DNA from: Rhodospirillales bacterium
GTDB taxonomy: Bacteria; Pseudomonadota; Alphaproteobacteria; UBA828
DNA: 6,044 nt
Reading direction: 5' to 3'
Assembly (NCBI GenBank): GCA_026712885.1
Contig: JAPOPO010000368.1
Coordinates: forward strand, 1 to 6,044
The notes beneath the pieces were generated by a model. The model saw nothing but the letters and a program-made list of their open reading frames with translations, did no database searches and had not been told where the DNA came from. Position numbers and translations under genes: made by a program. Position 1 is the stretch's first letter. Each line of letters starts with the position of its first letter. Below, one piece after another: positions 1 through 5,329 of this stretch.

Positions 1-137
1 CAATGCTACAGGTCCTCTCCGTCATGCCCTTCGAAAAAATTCCCCTAAAACAAGCACTTGGCTCAACCGCACCCCGAAACCAAAATCCCGACCGCGATAA
101 CCAATTGAATCTGTTCGATAACTTCACCGGACACTAA
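1..137 (+). CDS. IS4-family-type transposase, C-terminal fragment (gene enters from the left)
   Basis: The frame open from the left edge ends at a TAA at 135-137 and reads MLQVLSVMPFEKIPL at its visible start and DNQLNLFDNF near its end. This pattern (LQ-LSV-FEK-PL, then a variable stretch, then NQL-LFD at the extreme C-terminus) is the one I know from IS4-type DDE transposases. Only about 45 residues are in view, so the catalytic DDE residues lie outside the window, and whether the gene is intact cannot be judged. The DNA here is clearly less GC-rich than the 5 kb that follow, which fits an insertion sequence with its own history. The terminal inverted repeat of the IS should lie soon after the stop, probably before about 175, where the composition jumps. 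I could not identify it, because its left partner is not in view. Confidence 0.7.
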   Translation, partial: MLQVLSVMPFEKIPLKQALGSTAPRNQNPDRDNQLNLFDNFTGH

Positions 138-361
138 TGAGGTCATATCATGATTTTACCGAACGTGGTGCGGCGGGGGTAACGTTGCCGGCCGGGGAGA
201 GAGGCCGGGGCCGGGCGCGGGCCTTCCCGCGCTGCCCCGATCCGCGCAAGGGACGGGCGAGGCCAGCCGCGAGCCTATCACGCCGGCGATACGAATGCCG
301 GTAAGCATAATTATCGGACACGAGTTTGCTAGCCACGGCTCGCCGCCGTAGGATTCCGTTT
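138..361. other. Non-coding stretch between the IS fragment and the + strand operon
   Basis: I see no gene here that I can support. The first 30 bases or so are AT-rich and probably the end of the insertion sequence. From about 165 to 300 the sequence is extremely GC-rich, with runs of GGCCGGGG type that could fold in many ways. Open frames on the - strand across this stretch have no ribosome binding site and look like GC-driven shadows. The last 60 bases hold the first copy of the 25-bp repeat and the ribosome binding site of the first + strand gene, so the operon promoter should be here. CATAAT at 306-311 could serve as a -10 box, but I see no good -35 box at the right distance. Confidence 0.5.
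296..320 (+). repeat. 25-bp direct repeat, copy 1: recombinase core-like site before the + strand operon
   Basis: TGCCGGTAAG, four variable bases (CATA), then ATTATCGGACA. The same two blocks at the same spacing recur at 3067-3091 with GCCC in the middle, so 21 of 25 positions agree and all the differences are in the centre. The outer ends are imperfect inverted repeats (TGCCGG-TAA against TGTCCGATAA, the reverse complement of the right block). That layout of two arms around a 6-bp centre, GCATAA here, resembles Xer/dif-type and other tyrosine-recombinase core sites. The functional reading is inference; the repeat itself is seen directly. Confidence 0.7.
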
Positions 362-1294
362 ATGTCACGAAAACCGGGCCGCCCGCCGATCCTGTCAACC
401 GGGGCCATGCCGGCGGATGTCCGCCAGCGGCGGCGGCGCGCTCGCAAACGCATGGAGGCACTGATGGCCGTTTCCCGCGCCGATGTTGCGCTCGCCGAAG
501 CGCGCATGTTGATCGAAAACCGCGTCCGCTGGCCCGCTGCCCCGCTGATCGGGGCGGGTGAGCAATGGCTTCGCCCCGGAACTGTCGCGGACATGGCCGG
601 GCGGTTGGCCGAGACCGACGAAAGCATGGCGGCAATCCGCGAGGCGATCCGCCCGGTTGGCGTCCTGGACGCGCTCGCGATCCTGGACCAACACGCCGAA
701 TTCGTCGCGGACCGCGCCGCTGAATTGCGCCGCCTTCAGCTGAACGAAGCAGCGGTTTCTCTTGAAGCCGAATATGCGATGGCCGGCGACGACTCCTGGC
801 GGAAAGTCCGCGCGCAATTCGATGAGCTTGCCATGGCCCGCGTCATGGCCGAGCGCCCGCCCGTCCCGGCCTGGGTTGCCGGCGACGGCGACGGCTGGAC
901 GTCAATCGCCGTTGCAACGCGATGGGGCGCGGACGATGAGACCCTGGACGCGCTTGGCGCGTTGCTGCTTGTCGAGCGCCTGGACGAGATCGAGCTTGCC
1001 CAACGGCAGACGCAAGCCCGCATCGCCTGGCTTCGCCGCTACCGATATCCGCTGCCGACCGGGGGCGATGATTCCGGCCCGTTCGCGGAGGCAAACCGCG
1101 CTGCCCATTCGCTCACTCGAGTCCATGCCGAGGCGACGGCCGCACTTGGCCGTTCCGAAATTCCGCGAGAGTGGGAAGCGGCAACGATACCGCGCCGGCT
1201 GGCGGACCGGCTGGCCACGAAGAATCCGAAGCTGTTTGGCGAGATGATGACGCGGGCCGTGCCGGTGATCGTCGTCGATACGGCGGCGGCATGA
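362..1294 (+). CDS. Hypothetical protein with basic, GRPP-containing N-terminus (310 aa)
   Basis: I do not recognise this family. The N-terminus is strongly basic: RKPGRPP at residues 3-9, like an AT-hook core, then RRRRARKR at 23-30. This suggests nucleic-acid binding. The rest is mostly helical and rich in Ala, Arg and Glu, with acidic and basic residues alternating (for example around residues 100-170 and 210-240). There is no signal peptide, membrane segment or recognisable catalytic motif. I chose the ATG at 362 because AGGA at 350-353 sits 8 bases upstream; a TTG at 326 is in frame but has no such site. It is the first and largest gene of the + strand operon, and its TGA overlaps the ATG of the next gene (ATGA, 1291-1294), so the two are probably translationally coupled. 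Real as a gene with good confidence; the role is unknown. Confidence 0.75.
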   Translation: MSRKPGRPPILSTGAMPADVRQRRRRARKRMEALMAVSRADVALAEARMLIENRVRWPAAPLIGAGEQWLRPGTVADMAGRLAETDESMAAIREAIRPVGVLDALAILDQHAEFVADRAAELRRLQLNEAAVSLEAEYAMAGDDSWRKVRAQFDELAMARVMAERPPVPAWVAGDGDGWTSIAVATRWGADDETLDALGALLLVERLDEIELAQRQTQARIAWLRRYRYPLPTGGDDSGPFAEANRAAHSLTRVHAEATAALGRSEIPREWEAATIPRRLADRLATKNPKLFGEMMTRAVPVIVVDTAAA

Positions 1295-1683
1295 CTATCG
1301 AGCTTCCGGGCCGGGCGGCCGATTTGACAATCGCCGATAGCCTGCTTGTCGGGGCGCGTTCCGTCGCGGACATGCGCGCCCGGCTGGACGGGTTGCGGGG
1401 GACTATCGAGGCGCAAGGCGAGCGCGTGACGGCCGCCGGCGCCGTTGTCGAGCGCCGCCGGCAGGCGCTCGCCGAAGCCGAAGGCGTATTGGAGCGCGAA
1501 CGCGCCGCGCTCGCGCATCTTTGCCGGGCGGAACGCGGCGCCGAAGGCGCTATCGAGGCGAAGCGCGAACGCGCCGCGCTGGACCGGGAGGCCGCGGCCC
1601 GCATCGAGCGCGAGGCCGAAGCCGCCCGCCAGCGGGCAATAGAAGACGGCCTTGTCGCCTTCGGCAGACAGGCGCGCGCGTAG
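1291..1683 (+). CDS. Coiled-coil hypothetical protein (130 aa)
   Basis: The protein is almost wholly helical from residue 25 on and very rich in Ala, Glu and Arg. Runs such as AEAEGVLERERAALAHL and REAEAARQRA have the spacing of a coiled coil, so it is likely to form dimers or a scaffold. There is no transmembrane segment, and the only Cys is in AHLCRAER. The ATG overlaps the stop of the preceding gene by four bases (ATGA), which decides the start; an earlier GTG in frame at 1171 would overlap that gene by 120 bases and is unlikely. After the TAG at 1681-1683 there are 31 bases to the next start, one of the two larger gaps in the operon. I do not recognise a family. A structural, scaffold-like or phage-type accessory protein is possible, but that is a guess from composition alone. 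Confidence 0.7.
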   Translation: MTIELPGRAADLTIADSLLVGARSVADMRARLDGLRGTIEAQGERVTAAGAVVERRRQALAEAEGVLERERAALAHLCRAERGAEGAIEAKRERAALDREAAARIEREAEAARQRAIEDGLVAFGRQARA

Positions 1684-1714
1684 GGCACTCCGAAAACTCC
1701 GGCTTCCGCCCGCC

Positions 1715-1942
1715 ATGCCCGCCCGTTCCAAGCTGACCGACGAATGCGAGGCCCTGATACTGGACGCGGCCCGCGACGGCGCCAGCTATGCCGCTTGCGC
1801 GGCGGCGGCGGGCATTGCCGAATCCACCTTGCACGAATGGCGGCGGCGCGGCGCGAAAGCCAAGGCCGGCAAATTCCGGGCCTTCGTCGCGGCGCTCGCC
1901 ATGGCGGAAGCCGAAGGCGAGGCGAGGGCCGCGAAACGGTGA
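1715..1942 (+). CDS. Terminase-small-subunit-like helix-turn-helix protein, N-terminal part (75 aa)
   Basis: The protein opens with SKLTDECEALILDAARDG and then a helix-turn-helix at about residues 24-42 (YAACAAAAGIAESTLHEW, recognition helix STLHEWRRRG). The following FRAFVAALAMAEAEGEAR completes a pattern familiar from phage terminase small subunits and related HTH proteins (…G-S--TFYRWL-RG…Y-EF-EA---AEAEAE). In those proteins the chain continues into a C-terminal part with a WLERR(F/Y)PE-W motif. Here the frame stops at 1940-1942, and exactly that motif lies in the next overlapping frame, so this gene and the next look like two halves of one protein. The start is set at the ATG because family members begin a few residues before this point; there is no clear Shine-Dalgarno site, and a TTG at 1652 in frame is the alternative. 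Expected role: site-specific DNA recognition, for packaging or regulation. Confidence 0.7.
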   Translation: MPARSKLTDECEALILDAARDGASYAACAAAAGIAESTLHEWRRRGAKAKAGKFRAFVAALAMAEAEGEARAAKR

Positions 1943-2199
1943 AGGGCGATGCAATCGAGACCGTGACGATCGAGCGCCCGCCCGACGCGGCCCTGGCGCT
2001 CAAATGGCTTGAACGGCGCTTTCCGGAACAATGGGCCGCGCGCCAGCGGCTCGCCATTGGCGGGGATCCGGACGCGCCGCCCGTCCGCCTCGAGGCCGTT
2101 CTTGCGGGGATCCGACTCGAGGGCCTGCCCGACGCGGCCCTGGCGCACCTGGACGAATTCTTGCGGCTCGCCGCCGAAAAGGGAGACACAACGCCATGA
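1939..2199 (+). CDS. Terminase-small-subunit-like protein, C-terminal part in an overlapping frame (86 aa)
   Basis: The conserved piece is ALKWLERRFPEQWAARQRL at residues 19-37. This matches the motif that follows the helix-turn-helix region in phage terminase-small-subunit-like proteins, usually after a short ETVTIERPPD-like strand segment, also present here (residues 7-16). Downstream comes a helical tail (VRLEAVLAGIRLEGLPDAALAHLDEFLRL). The frame is -1 relative to the preceding gene, and a GTG at 1939 overlaps that gene's TGA (GTGA), with GCGAGG at 1922-1927 as a possible ribosome site. It could therefore be translated as a separate chain by reinitiation, joined to the first part by frameshifting, or be the remains of a frameshift mutation. 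Its TGA overlaps the next ATG (ATGA, 2196-2199). The family assignment is from the motif only. Confidence 0.6.
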   Translation: MKGDAIETVTIERPPDAALALKWLERRFPEQWAARQRLAIGGDPDAPPVRLEAVLAGIRLEGLPDAALAHLDEFLRLAAEKGDTTP

Positions 2200-2615
2200 C
2201 TGAACGCCATGACCGGCTCGATTCGATCCGCAAGCAGCTGGCGAAAATTGCGCCGAAGGCCCCGGACGCGGAAGCCGTGATCGACCGCCTGACCGAAGCC
2301 ATGATCGACCGCCTGACCGCCGATGAACTGGCGATGCTTCGCCGCGTCCTGACGGCGGCGGCGGACCGAAGCGAGGCCCCGGCGCCTGGCGACATGACGG
2401 CGGACCTATTTGCCCGCGATGGGTGGCTTGGCGCGGTTTCCGTCATGCCGTTTGTGCCTGTCTCCGAAAGCGACGGGCGGCGGGAGTCATGGGCGCTGGA
2501 CCTGGCGAACGGCGCGAGCTTGGCCGGGCTGGTAGCGGCGGCGGGCGGCGCGCCCGTGGACCTGGCGCTTCGCGTCCGGTGGCGGGCCGGCATGGCCCCG
2601 CCCGAAGACGGTTGA
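2196..2615 (+). CDS. Hypothetical helical protein with a duplicated EAxIDRLT unit (139 aa)
   Basis: I do not recognise a family. The first half is helical and charged (RLDSIRKQLAKIAPKAPDAE), followed by a tandem duplication of eight residues, EAVIDRLT then EAMIDRLT at about residues 26-41, and then ADELAMLRRVL. The second half (from about residue 70) changes to short hydrophobic strands (WLGAVSVMPFVPV, SWALDLANGASLAGLVAAAGG, DLALRVRWRAG) and may be a small folded domain. There is no signal peptide or membrane segment. The ATG overlaps the preceding TGA by four bases, and GGGAG at 2181-2185 lies 10 bases upstream, which makes this start secure. It stands in the middle of the + strand operon, followed by a 47-base gap, the largest in that operon. 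Confidence 0.7.
   Translation: MTERHDRLDSIRKQLAKIAPKAPDAEAVIDRLTEAMIDRLTADELAMLRRVLTAAADRSEAPAPGDMTADLFARDGWLGAVSVMPFVPVSESDGRRESWALDLANGASLAGLVAAAGGAPVDLALRVRWRAGMAPPEDG
2271..2318 (+). repeat. 24-bp tandem duplication, two copies, in frame
   Basis: GAAGCC, then G or A, then TGATCGACCGCCTGACC is present twice in a row (2271-2294 and 2295-2318) with one difference out of 24. The unit is a multiple of three and adds one eight-residue helical repeat to the protein. The near-identity at DNA level points to a recent slippage or unequal crossing-over event. Confidence 0.85.
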
Positions 2616-2662
2616 CCGCCTTGCGGTGCGCATGGCCCGTTTCGGCGAAAGCGCCTGCCGAC

Positions 2663-2851
2663 ATGACCGATGCCGAGCTTTTCGGCAACGCCTGGCAGTG
2701 CGGGCGGCCGGTGGCTTGCGGCAAGGGGCCTTATTGCGAGGAACACGCCGCGCGGGCCTTCACGGTCACTCCCGACGAACGCGCCGCGAATCAGGCGATC
2801 CGCGAGGCGGCCGTGGCGGCGGGCGCGCCGGGGGCCTGGAGCATTCGGTGA
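2663..2851 (+). CDS. Small Cys/His-finger protein (62 aa)
   Basis: The centre reads CGRPVACGKGPYCEEHAARAF, giving Cys-x5-Cys-x5-Cys-x2-His at about residues 12-27. That is a plausible four-ligand zinc site. Its YCxxHAxxAF end resembles the C-terminus of alphaproteobacterial GcrA-type regulators and similar short fingers, where a CGxP…YCxxH pattern recurs. The similarity is from memory and covers only about 20 residues. The rest is a helical tail (DERAANQAIREAAVAA). The ATG at 2663 is preferred although its ribosome site is weak (GCGAAAG upstream); a TTG at 2621 is in frame. The TGA overlaps the GTG of the next gene (GTGA, 2848-2851). Likely a DNA- or protein-binding regulator; the target is unknown. 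Confidence 0.55.
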   Translation: MTDAELFGNAWQCGRPVACGKGPYCEEHAARAFTVTPDERAANQAIREAAVAAGAPGAWSIR

Positions 2852-3075
2852 GCGTGCGCCGGGCGCTCGACTGGCGGCTTGAGGCCGGGCCGCGCAATGG
2901 CGTCCGCGTCGCCTCCCATGTCGTGCATGAAACATGGTCCGAAGCCTCGCCGCTTGTCCGCGTGTTCGAGCTTAAGCGCCACTTGCGCGGCAGGCTTTGG
3001 GAGGGCCTGGCCCGATACCCGGACCGCCCGGCGGCGCTGGCGGCGTTCGAGGCCGCGCCCGCTGCCTGCCGGTAA
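2848..3075 (+). CDS. Hypothetical protein (75 aa), last gene of the + strand operon
   Basis: I do not recognise this protein. The first half has alternating hydrophobic and polar residues typical of short strands (LDWRLEAG, GVRVASHVVHETW), and the second half is helical and basic (RVFELKRHLRGRLWEGLARY). It starts with a GTG that overlaps the preceding stop (GTGA) and has GGAG at 2838-2841, six bases upstream, which supports the start. The stop codon TAA at 3073-3075 is part of the second copy of the 25-bp repeat, so the coding end and the repeat are fused. If that repeat was brought in by recombination, the original C-terminus of this protein may have been different. Confidence 0.55.
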   Translation: MSVRRALDWRLEAGPRNGVRVASHVVHETWSEASPLVRVFELKRHLRGRLWEGLARYPDRPAALAAFEAAPAACR

Positions 3076-3091
3076 GGCCCATTATCGGACA
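3067..3091 (+). repeat. 25-bp direct repeat, copy 2: recombinase core-like site beside the recombinase gene
   Basis: Second copy of the site at 296-320, in the same orientation: TGCCGGTAAG, GCCC, ATTATCGGACA. It begins inside the last codons of the + strand operon and takes up nearly half of the 34 bases between the two convergent stop codons. The recombinase gene ends 19 bases further on, which is a usual place for a site used by the neighbouring enzyme. Its centre differs from that of copy 1 (GGCCCA against GCATAA when read as 6 bp), so the two would not recombine under a strict requirement for identical centres. Confidence 0.7.
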
Positions 3092-3111
3092 AGCGGGGAA
3101 CATGGCCCGCT
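3092..3111. terminator. Small hairpin between the convergent operons, possible weak terminator
   Basis: AGCGGG (3092-3097) pairs with CCCGCT (3106-3111) across an 8-base loop, right at the junction of the two convergent operons. Neither side is followed by a run of T, so if it ends transcription it does so weakly or with help from another factor. Confidence 0.25.
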
Positions 3112-4069
3112 ATAGGTATCGGAGCGCCTCGCCCGCGCTTTCGTTCCGCGTGTATCTGGCGACCATGGAAGCCGATTGCCAACGGCCCTGCCGCATGACG
3201 GCGGCGGCAGGCGCGCCGTTCCGCGTCATGCGTTGCGCCATGCCGACGCGCCCGGAATGACCGCTGAAACCGTCGCCAAGCCCTGCCGCCTTCGCGGCGG
3301 CGGCAATACGCCGCGCTATCTGTCTATCGCATACGCCGAAGACAGGAGCGCCCGGCTCGCACTCGCCGCGCATGGACGCCAGCCGGTCTAGGTCCGCCAT
3401 GGCGGCAGGCGTGACCGCGAAAACCGCGCCGTCCGCCTCTTGGTCCGTTTTCGAGCGCCGGATTGTGACGCGCCCGGACCCGTCCGCCTCGCGCTCAATA
3501 TCGCGCCATTCCAACGCCGCGGCTTCGGACCGGCGCAAGCCCGCGTCCGCCATGACCGCGACGAGGGCCATATCTCGCGCCGCCAGCTGGCAGGCGTCGG
3601 CCCGCCCGTTCAATGCGCCCCGGATGGCCGCGACGGCTTCCGCCGTCAATCCCGACGCCTGGCGCGCGACATGGCCGGCGGCGGCTGCTTGCCGGGCGAA
3701 GCCCTGCATGGCCGTCTTAACGATCCGGTCCGCGCACGGGTTGGCTTCGCCGGCGAGGCCATGCGCGGCGGCAATGGCGGCCGTCGCCATGCGCAATGTC
3801 GCCATGCCCGCCGTCGCGGCCCGGCTGGCGAGATAGGCCGCGACGGCTTCCGGTTGCGCCGGCAGGGGGGAAACGCCATGCGTCCCGGCCCATGCCGTCC
3901 AGCTGGCCCACGCGGCCCGGTAAGCCCGCCGCGTTGCCGGGGCCTTGCTGGCGGCGAAAGCGTCTTCGAGCCGCGCCCGCGTAGCATGGTCGATAGCGGC
4001 CGGCAGGATCGGGCTGCCGCGCTCGGCAAGGTTGCCGATCCGGGCTTGCGTCGCGTATGCGTTATCCAT
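3110..4069 (-). CDS. Tyrosine recombinase / phage-type integrase (319 aa)
   Basis: A complete site-specific recombinase. Residues 30-105 form the N-terminal core-binding helical domain (ATRRAYRAAWASWTAWA), and residues 140-315 the catalytic domain. The catalytic set is visible: Arg179 in DAGLRRSEAAAL, Lys207 in RRSKTD, His271 and Arg274 in GHSGR, Trp297 in GRWQS (in place of the second His, as in many relatives), and the nucleophile Tyr306 in VARYTR. At 319 aa with no separate arm-binding domain, it resembles simple Xer-like or small-element integrases more than lambda Int. The ATG has a strong ribosome site, AAGGGAGG at 4079-4086. It is the last gene of the - strand set and ends 19 bases from repeat copy 2. 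The gene is nearly 1.8 kb from the tRNA, an unusually long distance for a tRNA-targeting integrase. It is expected to integrate, excise or rearrange this element. Confidence 0.93.
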   Translation of the reverse strand: MDNAYATQARIGNLAERGSPILPAAIDHATRARLEDAFAASKAPATRRAYRAAWASWTAWAGTHGVSPLPAQPEAVAAYLASRAATAGMATLRMATAAIAAAHGLAGEANPCADRIVKTAMQGFARQAAAAGHVARQASGLTAEAVAAIRGALNGRADACQLAARDMALVAVMADAGLRRSEAAALEWRDIEREADGSGRVTIRRSKTDQEADGAVFAVTPAAMADLDRLASMRGECEPGAPVFGVCDRQIARRIAAAAKAAGLGDGFSGHSGRVGMAQRMTRNGAPAAAVMRQGRWQSASMVARYTRNESAGEALRYL

Positions 4070-4101
4070 GGTCGATTGCCTCCCTTAAGGCTTTCGGTCT
4101 A

Positions 4102-4137
4102 GGGCGGGCGCGAGTGCTTCCAACACTCCGCCCGCCC
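4102..4137. other. Strong 14-bp stem-loop between the RHH gene and the recombinase gene
   Basis: GGGCGGGCG (4102-4110) pairs with CGCCCGCCC (4129-4137), and inside it GAGTG (4112-4116) pairs with CACTC (4124-4128), with one bulged C at 4111 and a 7-base loop. It starts six bases downstream of the stop codon of the ribbon-helix-helix gene on the - strand. It may be a terminator or attenuator that lowers recombinase expression, although no T run follows it in either direction. It may also be a protein-binding inverted repeat for the RHH protein encoded next to it. Confidence 0.6.
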
Positions 4138-4143
4138 GTTCGA

Positions 4144-4416
4144 TTAGGCGTCCGGGGCCGCATGGCCGTTCAATCGCAGCATGGGCCGCGCCGCCCCGTT
4201 TCCCGGCCCTGGCGCGCGTTCCGGGCCTTCCCCGGCTTCCCCACGCCCGGACAGGCTCGCGAAGGCTTCCTGCCTCGATACCGCCCGCATGACGGCGCGC
4301 TTGGCAAACAGCGCCATGTTGACGCCGGCCCGGGCCGCGACGGCCTGCAACCGCTCGAATTCGTCCGCCGTCATATGCAGCGGCGGCAGGCGTCGATTCG
4401 GGCGGTTGGCATGCAC
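4144..4416 (-). CDS. Ribbon-helix-helix DNA-binding protein (90 aa)
   Basis: Residues 8-45 have the order of a ribbon-helix-helix fold: a short strand (RRLPPLHMT), helix A (ADEFERLQAVAARAG) and helix B (NMALFAKRAVMRAV). The same layout is found in MobC-like relaxosome proteins, RHH antitoxins and accessory regulators of mobile elements. The C-terminal half is Pro/Gly/Ala-rich and probably disordered. The start is a GTG at 4414-4416, supported by an AGGGAAGGGG stretch at 4425-4434; the internal ATG at residue 15 would cut off the strand and is unlikely. It lies directly upstream of the recombinase, separated by 74 bases holding the hairpin. It may bind that hairpin, an att site or the operon promoter. 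No toxin or relaxase gene stands beside it, so I favour an accessory or regulatory factor for the recombinase. Confidence 0.6.
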   Translation of the reverse strand: MHANRPNRRLPPLHMTADEFERLQAVAARAGVNMALFAKRAVMRAVSRQEAFASLSGRGEAGEGPERAPGPGNGAARPMLRLNGHAAPDA

Positions 4417-4438
4417 GGTCCGGCCCCTTCCCTCTCAA

Positions 4439-4921
4439 TCACATTCCGCGCGCCCGGCAACGCTCCCGGTCCGCCATAACCAGCTTTGCCATGACGCGCG
4501 GATCGTCGCTCGCCGGCCCCGCATAGGCGGCCGCATAGGCGGCCGCTTTCGCCCGGGCGGCAGGCTCTATCAGCGCGGTAAGGATTGCCTCGCCCGCGTC
4601 ACTCGCCTTGTCGGCTGCTTTGGCGGCTTCGAGCTCCGCCGCGCGCGCCGCCTTGTATTCCGGTCCCGGGAACCTGTTTGCCGCATAGTCGGCACTGAGG
4701 GCGTCCGAAACCCGGCCGCTTGCCGCGGCCGCTTCCTTGTTCGCCGCAATCGTCCGGTCCAATGCCGCCCGATAGGCCGGATCGAGGAAGGCCGCGCCTT
4801 CCGCTTCCCGAAAGGCGTCATCGGCTTCCATGTAGGTAATGCAGGTTTCGTCGCTTTGCCCGGCCGCCGGCAGGGGAAGGGCGAAGGCGAGCGCCAGCAC
4901 GGCGAGCGGAAGGGCCTTCAC
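4439..4921 (-). CDS. Secreted or periplasmic Ala-rich protein (160 aa)
   Basis: The N-terminus is a clear signal peptide: Lys2, a hydrophobic core (ALPLAVLALAFALPLPA) and an AAG or AGQ-type cleavage area at about residues 20-22. The mature part is mostly helical and Ala-rich, with one Cys near its start (ETCITYME) and one near its end (RERCRARG), which could form a disulfide outside the cytoplasm. I do not recognise a family. The start is a GTG that overlaps the TGA of the upstream gene (GTGA, 4918-4921). It is the only gene of the element whose product is clearly exported, so it is a candidate for surface or envelope function such as entry exclusion or stress, but that is only context. The codons for its AAAYAAAY segment contain a 12-bp tandem repeat. 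Confidence 0.72.
   Translation of the reverse strand: MKALPLAVLALAFALPLPAAGQSDETCITYMEADDAFREAEGAAFLDPAYRAALDRTIAANKEAAAASGRVSDALSADYAANRFPGPEYKAARAAELEAAKAADKASDAGEAILTALIEPAARAKAAAYAAAYAGPASDDPRVMAKLVMADRERCRARGM
4520..4543. repeat. 12-bp tandem repeat, two exact copies
   Basis: CGCATAGGCGGC occurs twice in a row (4520-4531 and 4532-4543), with three more matching bases after it. On the - strand it encodes the repeated AAAY segment of the secreted protein. It is in frame and probably arose by slippage. Confidence 0.8.
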
Positions 4922-5100
4922 GCCTTACCGGCCCCGTCGCGGTCCAGCCTGTCGGCTTGTTCCGCGTGAAGCCGCGCCGCCTCCCGATAGAAGGCCGCAA
5001 CCTCTACAAAGCCGTCCGCTTCGAGCCGGTCCACAATCGCGGCGTTTTCGTCGGCAAAGCGGCGTTGCGCCTGGGCAGCCGTTTCGCGCCGGACCGTCAT
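4918..5100 (-). CDS. Hypothetical small charged protein (60 aa)
   Basis: A helical, highly charged protein (RRETAAQAQRRFADENAAIVDRL, then FVEVAAFYREAARLHAEQADRLDRD), with no signal peptide, Cys or membrane segment. It may be two helices that pack as a hairpin. I do not recognise it. The start ATG has one of the best ribosome sites in the window, GGGAGGAAA at 5103-5111. Its stop overlaps the GTG of the secreted-protein gene, so the two are probably co-translated. Confidence 0.65.
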   Translation of the reverse strand: MTVRRETAAQAQRRFADENAAIVDRLEADGFVEVAAFYREAARLHAEQADRLDRDGAGKA

Positions 5101-5137
5101 GCTTTCCTCCCGGACGGGCGCTGCCCGGCGCGGGGGA

Positions 5138-5329
5138 TCATTCAGGCACTCCGAAAGCGGTGTACTCCTTGTCCGGCCCGTTCTCGACGATCCGAAGCAG
5201 GGAACCGTCGGGAAAGGTGTATTCCTCCGTCACGGCCTTTTGAGCCTGGAACGACAACCCAAGCAGAGCGGCAAAGCCTGGCGACGGATGATTGCGCAGC
5301 CAACGGGTTGCCATCGAGTCGCGCTTCAT
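5138..5329 (-). CDS. Hypothetical small protein (63 aa)
   Basis: The N-terminal half is helical and hydrophobic in part (SPGFAALLGLSFQAQKAV), and the C-terminal half reads like a small beta hairpin (EEYTFPDGSLLRIVENG). I do not recognise it. The ATG overlaps the stop of the gene upstream (ATGA, 5326-5329), and GGGAGGGAA at 5334-5342 provides a strong ribosome site. After its TGA there are 37 bases to the next gene of the same strand. Confidence 0.65.
   Translation of the reverse strand: MKRDSMATRWLRNHPSPGFAALLGLSFQAQKAVTEEYTFPDGSLLRIVENGPDKEYTAFGVPE

Noticed and set aside
112..134. TGTTCGATAA followed by CACCGGACA as a further recombinase-like site
   Set aside because: The arm spacing does not fit the two good copies, and the bases are explained as codons of the conserved transposase end.
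150..185. GTGGTG followed by GC-rich sequence, compared with the tRNA 3' end as a possible attL
   Set aside because: Only six bases agree before the sequences diverge, which is expected by chance.
1113..2210. 365-residue open frame on the - strand
   Set aside because: It is rich in Arg, Ser and Pro and runs opposite to four genes with coupled starts; a GC-driven shadow.
2000..2935. 311-residue open frame on the - strand
   Set aside because: Low-complexity Arg/Ala/Gly/Pro composition and opposite to three coupled genes; a shadow.
4921..4933. Third copy of the 25-bp repeat: CCTTACCGGCC matches the left block on the other strand
   Set aside because: The right block ATTATCGGACA is missing, and a similar partial match lies inside the recombinase gene near 3917, so these are chance matches to one arm.
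4181..4969. 262-residue open frame on the + strand
   Set aside because: Covers the RHH and secreted-protein genes in antisense, with Arg/Gly-rich composition and no motif.
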